Origin: Lunularia cruciata
Lineage: Eukaryota; Streptophyta; Marchantiopsida; Lunulariales; Lunulariaceae
Assembly (NCBI GenBank): GCA_948567375.1
Contig: OX419761.1
Span: forward strand, 31,348,243 to 31,412,242
Direction of reading: 5' to 3'
DNA length: 64,000 nt
Shown here: one piece after another, positions 21,780 through 31,252 of the stretch
Layout: the number at the start of each line of letters is the position of its first letter
How positions within the stretch are numbered: the stretch's first letter is position 1
Translations under genes and position numbers: made by a program
Notes under the pieces: generated by a model
Seen by the model: only the letters and a program-made list of their open reading frames with translations
Databases searched by the model: none
What the model was told of the DNA's origin: nothing

Positions 21780-24257
21780 TGGTATGGTCCCTAATTGTAA
21801 TGAGCAAATACTACCACATACTAAAGCATACCGGTAAGCAATAACTTGGTCAATAGGAGGCTATCTCTTCCCAATAGTCAATATTGAAACCCATGGGATA
21901 TAACACTACTCCACCAACTAGCATATCATATGACTCTACCATTGTAGCAATAGCTTGAGCTCTCACCATAGAGCTATCAATCAAATGACTAGGCTGAATC
22001 TGAACAATGAGCTCCCCACATGTGATGTATTGTGTAGAACCACCCCCTAAATATGTCTAGATTTGAAACAAACACCTCTCTACATCAATCTTCTATAGCT
22101 CAAGATTGACAACTACAACCTTCTCCAACATAAGAGGCTATATACCAAAGTCTAATAAGACCCTATGTCGTGTGTAGACCTTCCCTAAAGGTCCCACCAA
22201 AGGAAAATCTCACTTTGGTTGTTCAATAGGACAACTCAAGGTGTGAACTAAGCTTGCTCAAAGGTAGGTCTAGTTGGTAACTCCTCCAACATAGCTATTG
22301 CTGCCTACTATAAACCATTGGTTGTTGAATGGATCTCATGCTCCTCAACCAAGTCAGCTCCACTTTCAACCATCTAGAAGCAAGAACCACATAATTTCTA
22401 CTCTCATAAAGTGTGGAAACCAATTGGAACACTAGAGTTGGATCAAATCCTAATTTCATAAAAGGAAGCGTATAATCAAGTGAACTACCCCAACATTGTG
22501 CTAGACTCAATCTGTGTAGCAGATAGTTGATTAGTATCTAGTCCATCATGTGCCATATCACTACCTACCACACTTGCACTAGGATGCCTTTTAGCCATGG
22601 ACATTGTTTGTAGTGCCTCAAAGAGTTTGAAAGATTGGGGGAGTCTTACTTGTCTACCAACCTCTCCTCTATAAGGGTCCAACTCCATTGATACTCCTCT
22701 AGACTTTAGAGCATGTAATGTAGTCCCAATCTCTATGGTAGATACATCTACTTGTGCTGCTATGGATATCAAGTTAAGGACATCTTTATCACCATCATAA
22801 GAGGTGGAAGCCTCAACACCCAACATTGACCTCCTTTGAGCTATGGCCATACTAGCCAATCTCTACTCCAACTATTCAATGTGATTAACCATGGTTGTAT
22901 TAGAAGCAAGGGTAGGTATTGCACCCCTACCAAGTGTAGGTCCTCTACCACCACCTTTACCACCTTTTCCTCCATGAACTGAAGCTCCTCTACCGTTTGC
23001 CATAGCAACCCTAACACTCTGTAATTCCAAGTGAAGGTCAAAGCATTGATCATTGGTGTGACCAAATCTGTGGCAATGGTCATAGTCTTTGTGCGGGCTG
23101 TGATGCACCAAAGGTATCATGTCTATTGCCTTGAGTGTGCTCTCTCTTGTAGTGAGATCCACCACAAGTCCAACAAGCAATACTACTACTCATTGGCTAT
23201 TATTGACCCAAAAATGAAGGTAAGAGTTTGGTCTAGCTATACTAGGCCCTCCACTTGCTTCATAAGATCTAGGCTATCCACTCTATCCTCAAAAGAAAAC
23301 ATGGTGTGGTGCACTCTATGTCACTCTAAAAGAAGTACCAAGTGTGGATGAGGTCTCCCTACCAAATCTAGATGTCACCACTCTCTCCTCCACCATGTTG
23401 ATTTCAATGCACTCAGCCAAGCTAAAGACCATTGCCAAAGTAGGTGAGGTAACCTGTAACAATGTAATATCATGAACTCTACATTGCAACTCCTTATCCA
23501 AGATCCCATGCTAGAATTGGACTGCTTGGGCTTTAATAAATCCTTGAGTAAAATTGTCAACCATCTCATGCAAGTATATGCTCCAAGTAGTGTCTCTCCA
23601 ACCTTCCATTGGAACTCTTGCAAGCCCTTAGCTTAACAATCTACACTCTTTGGTAGTTCTACCCCAAACATTAGAAGAACTCTACCATGGGATTAAATCC
23701 TAATACTACACCACCTCCTACAATAGTACCTCCACTCATAGCACCATCTCCAACTAGTGCACCTCCATTGGATACACCAATGCTACTAGAGCTAGAACTT
23801 GTGAGTTTTGCCAATCTACCCCTAGAAATTAAGCTTGAGATGATGGAGATGTATCTCTATCTCCATCTCCATCGCTCAATCTACTCCAAGTGAGCTCTAT
23901 TGAACTCATGATATTCATCTATTGTTGGACTCTCCAAGTGCTAGAACAACCCCTTTCATGCCATGAAGTGTGGAACAAAGTTGGGTTCAGTATCTACTAT
24001 AGATCACACCAACTATCAAACTTTTAGATATAGTCATATAACTCACGGGTACCCATTGTACCAAAGTAGAGTCTAGTGCCTTTGGAGGCTCCATAAATCT
24101 TATCCATCTCCTACAACAACAATGTGGATATACTTGGTGTGCTCTCAATTGAATCAGCTCCTACATCAAACTCCAAATCATAATCAATCTTCTCCTTCAC
24201 TAAGACTTGACATATAGACTAATACCAAGTGCCATTTTGTGTAAACCCATTGCATTG
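21780..24257 (-). pseudogene. Protease and gag remnants of B2
   Basis: Alignable stretches include the protease region near 22,130-22,180, a coil remnant ASMAIAQRRSMLGVEASTSY (near 22,859-22,800), the second zinc-knuckle region near 23,060 (YDHCHRFGHTNDQCFDLHLE: C-x... knuckle with first Cys changed to Tyr), and LAECIEINMVEERVVTS near 23,420. All are broken by stops. Confidence 0.68.
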
Positions 24258-24336
24258 TGCAATTGTTGTAGCAACTCTCTTTGTACTTACAAGTTGGTAG
24301 TCTACTTATTTCCTCTACTTTTGAAACTTCTTCACC

Positions 24337-24450
24337 ATGGCTACAGTCTCAATTTCCCCACCCAAAAAGGGTAAGGAGATCCTCATAGCCTTGCATAAAG
24401 TGCTCACAAAGACTCTACTTGACAAGGACTGGATTGCTAAAATAATTTAA
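24337..24450 (+). CDS. Small unidentified ORF (37 aa)
   Basis: ATG in the context CACCATGG starts a frame MATVSISPPKKGKEILIALH and ends at TAA. The start context is good and the N-terminus looks like a real protein start, but it is short, alone, and I recognise no family. It may be the first exon or a relic of a transposon ORF. Low confidence. Confidence 0.2.
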   Translation: MATVSISPPKKGKEILIALHKVLTKTLLDKDWIAKII

Positions 24451-25179
24451 TTATGAAAAGAATTGATTACACCACTACACACAATTATTTGGGAAGCATG
24501 TGTATTTATATTCCAATTCATCTTCCTTCAATAATACTTGGTCTATGACCTATCATCATCCCCAGTTTTTAATTGAATCTTAGGGCACAACGGTCTTCAG
24601 CAGTAGTTCTTTAGTGGGGAAATGGCAGAATTTAAATTTGTCTATGGTCTTTGGGTCTTCTTTGCACAAAGAGTCTTTGGATTTGTTTTCATACAAAGAG
24701 TCTTGGGTCCTCTCTTTGGCAGAGGAATCTTGAGATCTTTGGATTGGGTGTCTTTCTTTGGACCAAGTACAAAGAATCATTGGGGAATATCCAAATGAAG
24801 GAGATTTTTACCAAGTCTGCAAGGTACTTGGTTTCAATCAAAAAGGTCTTAAAAAGACAAGAAATTTCAAATTTGAAAAATCATTATCACCATAGTCACT
24901 CAAGGAATTGCAATTTAGACAGATAGTCCAACTCCAATGTCCCGTGGCAATCAAAGTTGTTGTATAACCCGAAAATCCAAAAGAAAACCAAGCACATAGT
25001 GATCCATTGTGTGAGAGAAGAGCAAGAGAAACAAAAGGTCTATTTTAGTTACATCAACACAATAATTAGATTGTAAATACTTTTACAAATATTTACCGAG
25101 AAATAAGTTTCATAAGTTTACAAGTTTAATTGGAATACTATCATTTCGTCAATGGCTGAGAGTTTTGAAATTGTATTTT

Positions 25180-25221
25180 ATATGGTAGCACATAAGGCGC
25201 ATGCCTTATGTGCTACCATAT
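25180..25221. repeat. Perfect 19-bp inverted repeat (hairpin)
   Basis: Arms 25,180-25,198 (ATATGGTAGCACATAAGGC) and 25,203-25,221 are exact reverse complements separated by the 4-base loop GCAT. Confidence 0.9.
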
Positions 25222-25337
25222 TGAGTTGAGGTTGATACAGCTAGTATAGTATACTAATGAAATACAGGTTTTGCACAAGGCTCCTTACTGTGGTGCTAGT
25301 TAGAGTTAGAGCACCAAGTGCTTTTATATTGGTCTTA

Positions 25338-25352
25338 AAAAAACAAAAAAAA

Positions 25353-25384
<32 letters not shown>

Positions 25385-25405
25385 ACAAAAACAAAAACAA
25401 ACAAA
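25338..25405. repeat. A-rich (CAAAAA)n microsatellite
   Basis: Runs of A broken by single C, settling into CAAAAA units. On the minus strand it would be a T-rich tract. Two short copies of AGTATCTTTTAGTG follow within 80 bases. Confidence 0.85.
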
Positions 25406-25689
25406 CTTTGAGTATCTTTTAGTGTTCCTTTCTTCCATTGCTTGTGATTAGATATAATTGTGATTAATTTAAGTATCTTTTAGTGCTCTTTGTGTTTCAT
25501 AATTGATGTGCAGATTTGCATTAATTTAATGACAAATTTAATAACAATCTCTGGAAGGTTCTATCATTCCAAGAGTACCCTGATGTATTCATTGGCTGAA
25601 CTTGACTGAGAAATTATTACGTTTATACAACCTAGAGCATGCTTTTACGGCCCTGTGTTTCACACCATATGATCTGCCTACTGGTTTAT

Positions 25690-26188
25690 GATGTAATGGA
25701 TAACAACGTGATAACATCTGCGGTTTGCGGCGCTAATTTCACAGTAGCGTAGCCCCGAGCACCTCTGAAATCTCCAGTTCCACCGACGATGGACACCTCC
25801 CACGAAGGTTGCGGGAAATAGATTCTTCCTTGTGCAGGGTACACAGGAACTTGGAGGGTAAAATGCAGCTGCAAACGATATGAAAGAGGTAGCTGGCTCA
25901 ATGAGCGATACAACAGTACCACCTGAGTTTCCAAGAAGACGCGAATTTTCATCCCCGTTCGAAGAAATGGGTTGTTGAATACAACGGTGTCACCAAATAC
26001 TCCAACGTTAGATGCGGAATGTTAGTGCCTTGGCAGTTGCAACTGTCACTACAGTTTCAGTCCCTAGAGTATTATCCCATGCAGATAGTAAGTGAAGTGT
26101 ATCTTCGGCCTTGCCTCAACGAGACTGCAGTTAACTGCTGATACACTGACCACTATGAGCAAGAACGACATATTCTTGACCTCTCCAT
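25690..26188 (-). pseudogene. Dirigent-like pseudogene
   Basis: The minus strand aligns along its length with the intact dirigent gene at 28,709-29,242. The expected ATG is at 26,186-26,188, followed within a few codons by a frameshift; then RPKIHFTYYLHG (signal peptide end and motif I), TVVTVAT-like remnants in a shifted frame, a damaged centre (FLETQVVLLYRSL), and the well preserved SWEVSIVGGTGDFRGARGYA box near 25,740-25,810. At least three frameshifts break it. A TATAAA lies at 26,293-26,298 on the minus strand, about 105 bases upstream, as in the intact copy. Probably a tandem duplicate that decayed. Confidence 0.8.
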
Positions 26189-26750
26189 AGCGAGAACTTG
26201 AAATTTTGTCTTGAACTGATTGACGATGTACTTTGAAAGACAAGAAAGACAGTACAAGCAACTGATGGACTACTAGATATGAGATTCTTCACTTTATAAG
26301 TTTCTGCGCTTTGTGAGTCGGTCCTTAAGTTGCCCAGAGTTAACTTTTATCACAGGAGTGACAAAACTGGAACAGATTTCCTGAATATCGAGCACATGAT
26401 ACGAATATAGTGCTGAATCTCCGCTGTCCTTTTCATTTCAGTTCCTCAGTAACTTGAGTTTTACAACTTTGAATGCTTGAACAGTGACATTAATGTTGTG
26501 ATGGTGTATACCCGAATAGAGAGAGAGAGCCTGAGAACTCACGTACAATTTTCAACGCACAATCAGTACATCAGGAAGTATGCCGTCGAGTTTGGTGACG
26601 GTTTGAAAGCCGGGCAGTGCATAAACCCGTGGTATGAGTGCTATAGAAGTTTTCGTCTGTAGGTGGTGGACGGGGTCCCTTATATCCGTATGTACACTTA
26701 CTTGATTGCCTGTTTGGCACTCTACCCGCTTGTTTATATGGGCCCTCAAT

Positions 26751-27024
26751 CGTCCGACGACTGTCCTTTTATCCTTTCATCCTTGCTGGTAGTTTATTCG
26801 AGAAATGGCTAGTGTTGTCAAGTGAATGCTGCTTATTCGGTGGCACGTGATAGAGGTCCGATCTAAGGGAGCTTTTTCTCATAGCTGTACATATGAACGA
26901 GTAGATTACGTCCGAAGATAGTGCACTTTTATCCTTTCATCCTTGCTGGTAGTTTATTTGAGGAAATGGCTAGTATTATTAAGTGAACGCTGCTTATTCG
27001 GTGGCACATTGTAGATGTGCGATC
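26751..27024. repeat. Pair of imperfect direct repeats (about 120 bp each)
   Basis: 26,751-26,873 and 26,909-27,024 share CGTCCGA, then TTTTATCCTTTCATCCTTGC, TGGTAGTTTATT, AAATGGCTAGT and GCTGCTTATTCGGTGGCAC, offset by about 160 bases. Several point differences show that the duplication is old. Confidence 0.75.
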
Positions 27025-28640
27025 AGAGATCAGAAGGAGATTTTCCCGTGAAAGATATGTACGCATAGAGAAAGTAAGTAATTTCGGAGATCCACGAGAA
27101 GATAGAATCGTGAATATAGATTATTGTCGTATCGCGATGTTTCCCTATTATTTGTTTTAATTCAGATTTTATAGTATTACATTTAACTTTTTTTATAAAT
27201 ACTAATACATAAAATAAATATACAATTTTATTAATTAAATTTTAATTTATTATTTGATATATTTTTATGAATATCCATTATTTAGATTTATGTAAAACAT
27301 ATTGATTGAATTGTACAATAGAATTGGAAAAGAAAAACATGAAACTGTTTAACTTTTCAAAAGATTTAGAAATTTCTTTTCATTGGGATGTTCGATACAT
27401 CTACAGTGCTAACTTTCATGGCCATCGTCATTCATGCATGAAACTCACCGACCACCTCCCAGCCCAACTTTACACCGGTCAACCTTAGTTACCAAATGAC
27501 GGGTGACGGTTCCCCTCTTCCTGGAGCTCGTCTTGTCGCCAGCTCTTGTCTAGAAATGTTACCAATCCGGTATATAGTATTACCACGATGCATCCAACAC
27601 CCTTCGTCTCTACTTACGGAATCTGCTCTGCTCGGCCTTTCGGCCCATACTTTCAACGCGCTTCCGTCCAGAGGCGCATCTCCTCTTCGTGAGCTGTAGA
27701 GGAGCAACAACTCAGGAAACTCATCTTCTTTGTGGAACTACGCCCAGAAACTGTACACTTGTGAACACATTTTTCGTCTTTTTTGAAGATTTAATGGAGA
27801 GAATCCATCAACAAACTATTGACTATATTACAACATTGGATTACTGAGGGAGCTAAACGCTGTCGAAACTCCAAATTAAACAAGCGCAAAGATCTCAGTT
27901 GTCTCTGCACGAGTATTGAAGGCCCTCATCCTCTTTAGACTCGATTTCTAGCTTGAAAGACCCAAATTGAGGAATTTTCCTTATAGAGGAACACAATTCC
28001 CTCTTAGACTACGATCTTTAAATTTCTTCTTGACCTATGGTGAGTCATTCTACCTTTGGCAAGTACTTCATTGCTATCACACAGTAGTTGTTCTGTACAA
28101 ACAATACCTCAGGCGCAATATGAGGTACTGCTACTTACCTGCATAAGTAAGTTTTGACCCGAGGGTAGAGGAATCGGATGACCGGAATAGAGTACGTTGT
28201 GTGTTCAAGTTAGTAATCTGAATTCTTGACCCCTCGTTGTTCCACTTCTACTGTACTACATCCACATGTACATTTCAACTCATTTGACGGTGGACGAATC
28301 CACTCGTTCCCAGACCGATCATTTCATTTCATTCATTTCAAATACATACAGATGGGAGATAGGATTGAAGGCACAACCAAACGAGATCTGCAAAAGAGCT
28401 GAACAAGCAGGCTTGTAATGAGTGATGTAAAATTCCTAGCTTCCAGAGCTTATAGATACCATGTGAGTCCGGTACGACGTTCACAAAACGTGACATCTCA
28501 CACATTCTGCAAACCAGAATGGAATCCCTCTTATTTAACAGTAACTTCTAGTTTTAGCAAACACAATCTTCCGGCGAAGGAAACATGGCATTGCCAATAA
28601 TATCCAGGATTCTGTAGAAGACATTGCCATATACCTGAGA
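27025..28640. other. Intergenic region, no gene seen
   Basis: An AT-rich block at about 27,160-27,310 is followed by mixed sequence. Small open frames (for example 27,489-27,710) show no motif and are likely chance. This is the downstream side of the intact dirigent gene. Confidence 0.5.
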
Positions 28641-28650
28641 TCTCCAATCA

Positions 28651-28656
28651 TTTATT
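28651..28656 (-). terminator. Likely polyadenylation signal of the dirigent gene
   Basis: AATAAA on the minus strand, about 55 bases downstream of the stop codon at 28,709. Confidence 0.55.
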
Positions 28657-28708
28657 TATCTAACAGAATGAGCATTTCCACCAGCTAGTGGTTTTCTTGA
28701 CGATATTT

Positions 28709-29242
28709 TCACAGGGAAGTATCCGGATAAATGTTTAAGGTGTACTGGATAATTGGATGAAGAGGATCCACAGAGGGTATCGTTTTCACAGTAGCGTGGC
28801 CCCGAGCACCCCGGAAGTCACCCGTTCCACCGACGATCGATACCTCCCACGAAGGCTCTAGAGGAGTTGCTCTTCCTTGAGCCGAGACAGTACCTACATA
28901 TACGGTGGTGTTCAAAACAGCAGTAAACTGTACTTGGAAGTTAGATGCCTCCTTTAGCGCTACAATTGTACCACCTGAGTTTCCGATAAGAAGTGAATTT
29001 TTATCCGCCGTCTTCCGTAGCGGGCTGTTGAATACAATGATATCACCGAACATTGGAGCACCAAAAGCAGATGTATTGGTGCCGCCAGCAGTTGCAACTG
29101 TCACTGCTGTTTCATTTCCTGGGATAAAATTGTCGTGCAAATAGAAAGTGAACGGTATCCTCGGCCTTGCCTCAGCAAATCTACAACTACATGCTATTAC
29201 AGTGATCACTATAATAATTGAGCATGTTGTGTATCTCGCCAT
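28709..29242 (-). CDS. Dirigent family protein, intact, intronless
   Basis: Dirigent proteins guide stereoselective coupling of phenoxy radicals (lignans and related phenolics) in the cell wall; they have no oxidative activity themselves. The 177-residue product starts MARYTTCS with a hydrophobic signal peptide to about residue 25 (cleavage likely after AEA). Family blocks in order: RIPFTFYLHDNF (30s), AVTVATAGG, FGDIIVFNSPLRKTADKNSL with LIGNSGGTIVAL, FQVQFTAVLNTTVYVGTVSA, the signature SWEVSIVGGTGDFRGARGHA, and a C-terminal YTLNIYP strand. Length matches the usual 180-190. An in-frame ATG lies 57 codons further upstream, but the chosen ATG is the one followed by the signal peptide and lies about 95 bases after a TATA box. 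Substrate and stereochemistry cannot be told from sequence. Confidence 0.93.
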   Translation of the reverse strand: MARYTTCSIIIVITVIACSCRFAEARPRIPFTFYLHDNFIPGNETAVTVATAGGTNTSAFGAPMFGDIIVFNSPLRKTADKNSLLIGNSGGTIVALKEASNFQVQFTAVLNTTVYVGTVSAQGRATPLEPSWEVSIVGGTGDFRGARGHATVKTIPSVDPLHPIIQYTLNIYPDTSL

Positions 29243-29336
29243 AGTGGAAACTTTTGTCCTGAGTTGCACTTCCAAGTGACTAAGGCAGTACAAGCAACTG
29301 ATCTCCCGACTGGAAGGTCCAAGCGGAGGGAGGAAA

Positions 29337-29342
29337 TTTATA
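29337..29342 (-). promoter_or_regulatory. TATA box of the dirigent gene
   Basis: TATAAA within GATATAAATTTCC on the minus strand, about 95 bases upstream of the ATG; a transcription start near 29,305 would leave a leader of about 65 bases. Confidence 0.6.
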
Positions 29343-29344
29343 TC

Positions 29345-31252
29345 TCTGTAAAAACTGATCGGCTGTTGAACTCGAGCACACAAGACGCAACGGAAGACGA
29401 AACTGCAAAGCACATGCAGTTGAAGAGGACAGATTTTCTAGAATCTAAATCGGCCACGTTGACTTATTAAGTATCATAAAAACTTGCCCTTCTGGTTTAA
29501 AGTTACTTGCACGGAGATCCACAAGTCTTAGAGGACTTGTAAATCAAGATCGTTAGAGTAATTTTGAGATCTACTAGCAGCTTCCGGATGATACTGAAAG
29601 TCACTATTCAGTGCCAATAACCTAGACGTGATAGACAACTTAACGACTGTTTTTTGGAATTGTCGAAAGGTTGCAAACATCTAACGTTGTATTAAGTTTA
29701 GGGATAATCCCAAAAGGTCCTCTCGTACACAAATTGAATTCGACCATGGGCAAGACATATTTTCTTCGAGAGCAACTGGTGCACGTAAGGCTCACCGTCT
29801 TCGTAACTCGGTTCTCTGGATCAGGTTGCGGCTTTGCGAGGAAGAAAGTCCAACGTCGCTGACAATTATATTGATCGCGACGACTGTGCGCGAATTGATT
29901 GTGTGACTGATAGAATGCACCACGTCCGCTTTAGTGCTTCTTCCAGTGGCATCTCGATTCTTACTCGTAGGTACAAAACATACACAACCTCTTGAGAGTT
30001 AAACCACTCACATGTGCACGGTACTATGATCAAAGTTGAAAGTGGTACACGCAACGCAACGTCTTTGGGAGAAGTTGACTTACTAGAGTAAATTGTCGAT
30101 GAAGGTAATACCACTTTTCATGCGAAGCTCTCTGAATTTCTGGAAACGGATTCGAGGAACATCTTGATCTTCAGCCTTTACCAATGTGACCGGTAGGTCA
30201 ACTCATCCACTTGCCTTTAATCTAAAAGATTGGAAAATACTTTTGAGTAATGAGATAGTCTCCTCGGTTGCGTATAAAGAATGAGAGTCCACATTAACAA
30301 AAAATATAGTCCACCTTCAGATTGTTGGACACACTATAGTGATGATGGCTAGAGTTGGTATTGAGCATGATAGACAAGACTCCCTTTTTTCCCGAATCTT
30401 CAATACTGATAATGCGCAATTCAGGTAATCAGTCAAGTTCTGACCTAAAATTGTTAACACTCCTTTATTTATCAATTTCTTGTTCCAAAGCTCTAAGCTG
30501 CACACAGGAACACAGTCCAAGCTAAAAGGCATAAACGGCAATAAAACGGAGTTTATAAGCAGTAGCGATCTTTGATCAGGCGCGGCATCCTGCCATGACC
30601 CTTGGCAAGAATCCCCTTGGCAAACTAAGGGAGGTAGATAATCAAGGCCCGAGGTGGGCAGTTCGGCATATATTCCCTTATGAGACCACGTATCTTAGCC
30701 TGGCAACAAATTTGCACTCCCGTTAGTAAAACAAGCATTAGAGCACATTCTGGTAAGGAAACTGAAGGAAAAGCTATCACATTTAGGAATACAGACCTTG
30801 ACAGAAAACACTTCAAATGCACAAAAAGTGTGATCAACGTAATATGGAAGCAGTTGGTGGTATGATATGTTGGAGATTTCTATGCAGCATCGAATGTTAT
30901 TATGGATGACTCCCTTTTTAGTTAGGAGCGCGCTGATCCGATCCAAGATCACCATCGGCCTTCATGTATTTCTCTTGCACCGCAGCTGTTGTGAGCTCGT
31001 GTTAAGGATTCCAACCCTTGAAGTTGCCACCGAACTTAATGGCGCCAAGATCTTACCAGCAAATTCAACTTATATTGTGACTATCATTTCCATCAAGGGC
31101 CAGACTTGTCTAAGGAACCCAAACCTGCACATCAGTAGTAAATTCGGAGCATGGACTGACCAGCAAGTAAAATAGTCCAACTAATGAAGTGAATATCACA
31201 TAATCAACACGAAAGTACAAGCCTCTCCTATAATCACCCTCAGTAAAGAGTA
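29345..31252. other. Intergenic region, no gene seen
   Basis: The first part should hold upstream control sequence of the dirigent gene. A 13-base stretch GGTCCTCTCGTAC (near 29,717) resembles large-subunit rRNA but its surroundings do not. Open frames here lack motifs. Confidence 0.45.

Larger units (their letters stand above)
18335..24257 (-). mobile_element. Family B retrotransposon B2 (older copy, split by B1)
   Basis: Minus-strand order matches B1: gag (right) through protease, methyltransferase and RT to RNase H (left), with its integrase half at 960-1,357. The right end stops near 24,257 inside the gag N-terminus, so its 5' LTR and leader are lost. It is more decayed than B1 and B3, with short frames only, as expected for the host of a later insertion. 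Confidence 0.82.
24258..25560. other. Unassigned sequence between the left transposon cluster and the gene island
   Basis: Not alignable by eye to families A-D. It holds a 37-codon ORF (24,337-24,450), a region rich in repeats of CTTTGG and AAAGAGTCTT around 24,640-24,770, a perfect hairpin (25,180-25,221) and an A-rich microsatellite (25,338-25,405). Possibly the remains of another element. Confidence 0.4.

Noticed and set aside
25181-25220. Rho-independent-type terminator reading of the 19-bp hairpin
   Set aside because: The window is nuclear plant DNA, where such terminators are not used, and no T-run follows the stem.
25241-25438. Minus-strand frame rich in Phe and Cys
   Set aside because: It is only the translation of the (CAAAAA)n microsatellite.
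27489-27710. Overlapping open frames on both strands near 27.5-27.7 kb
   Set aside because: No motif, no homologous pattern, and mirror-image frames on both strands suggest locally low stop density only.
29700-29730. GGTCCTCTCGTAC resembles a conserved large-subunit rRNA stretch
   Set aside because: Only about 13 bases match; sequence on both sides does not follow rRNA, so it is taken as chance.
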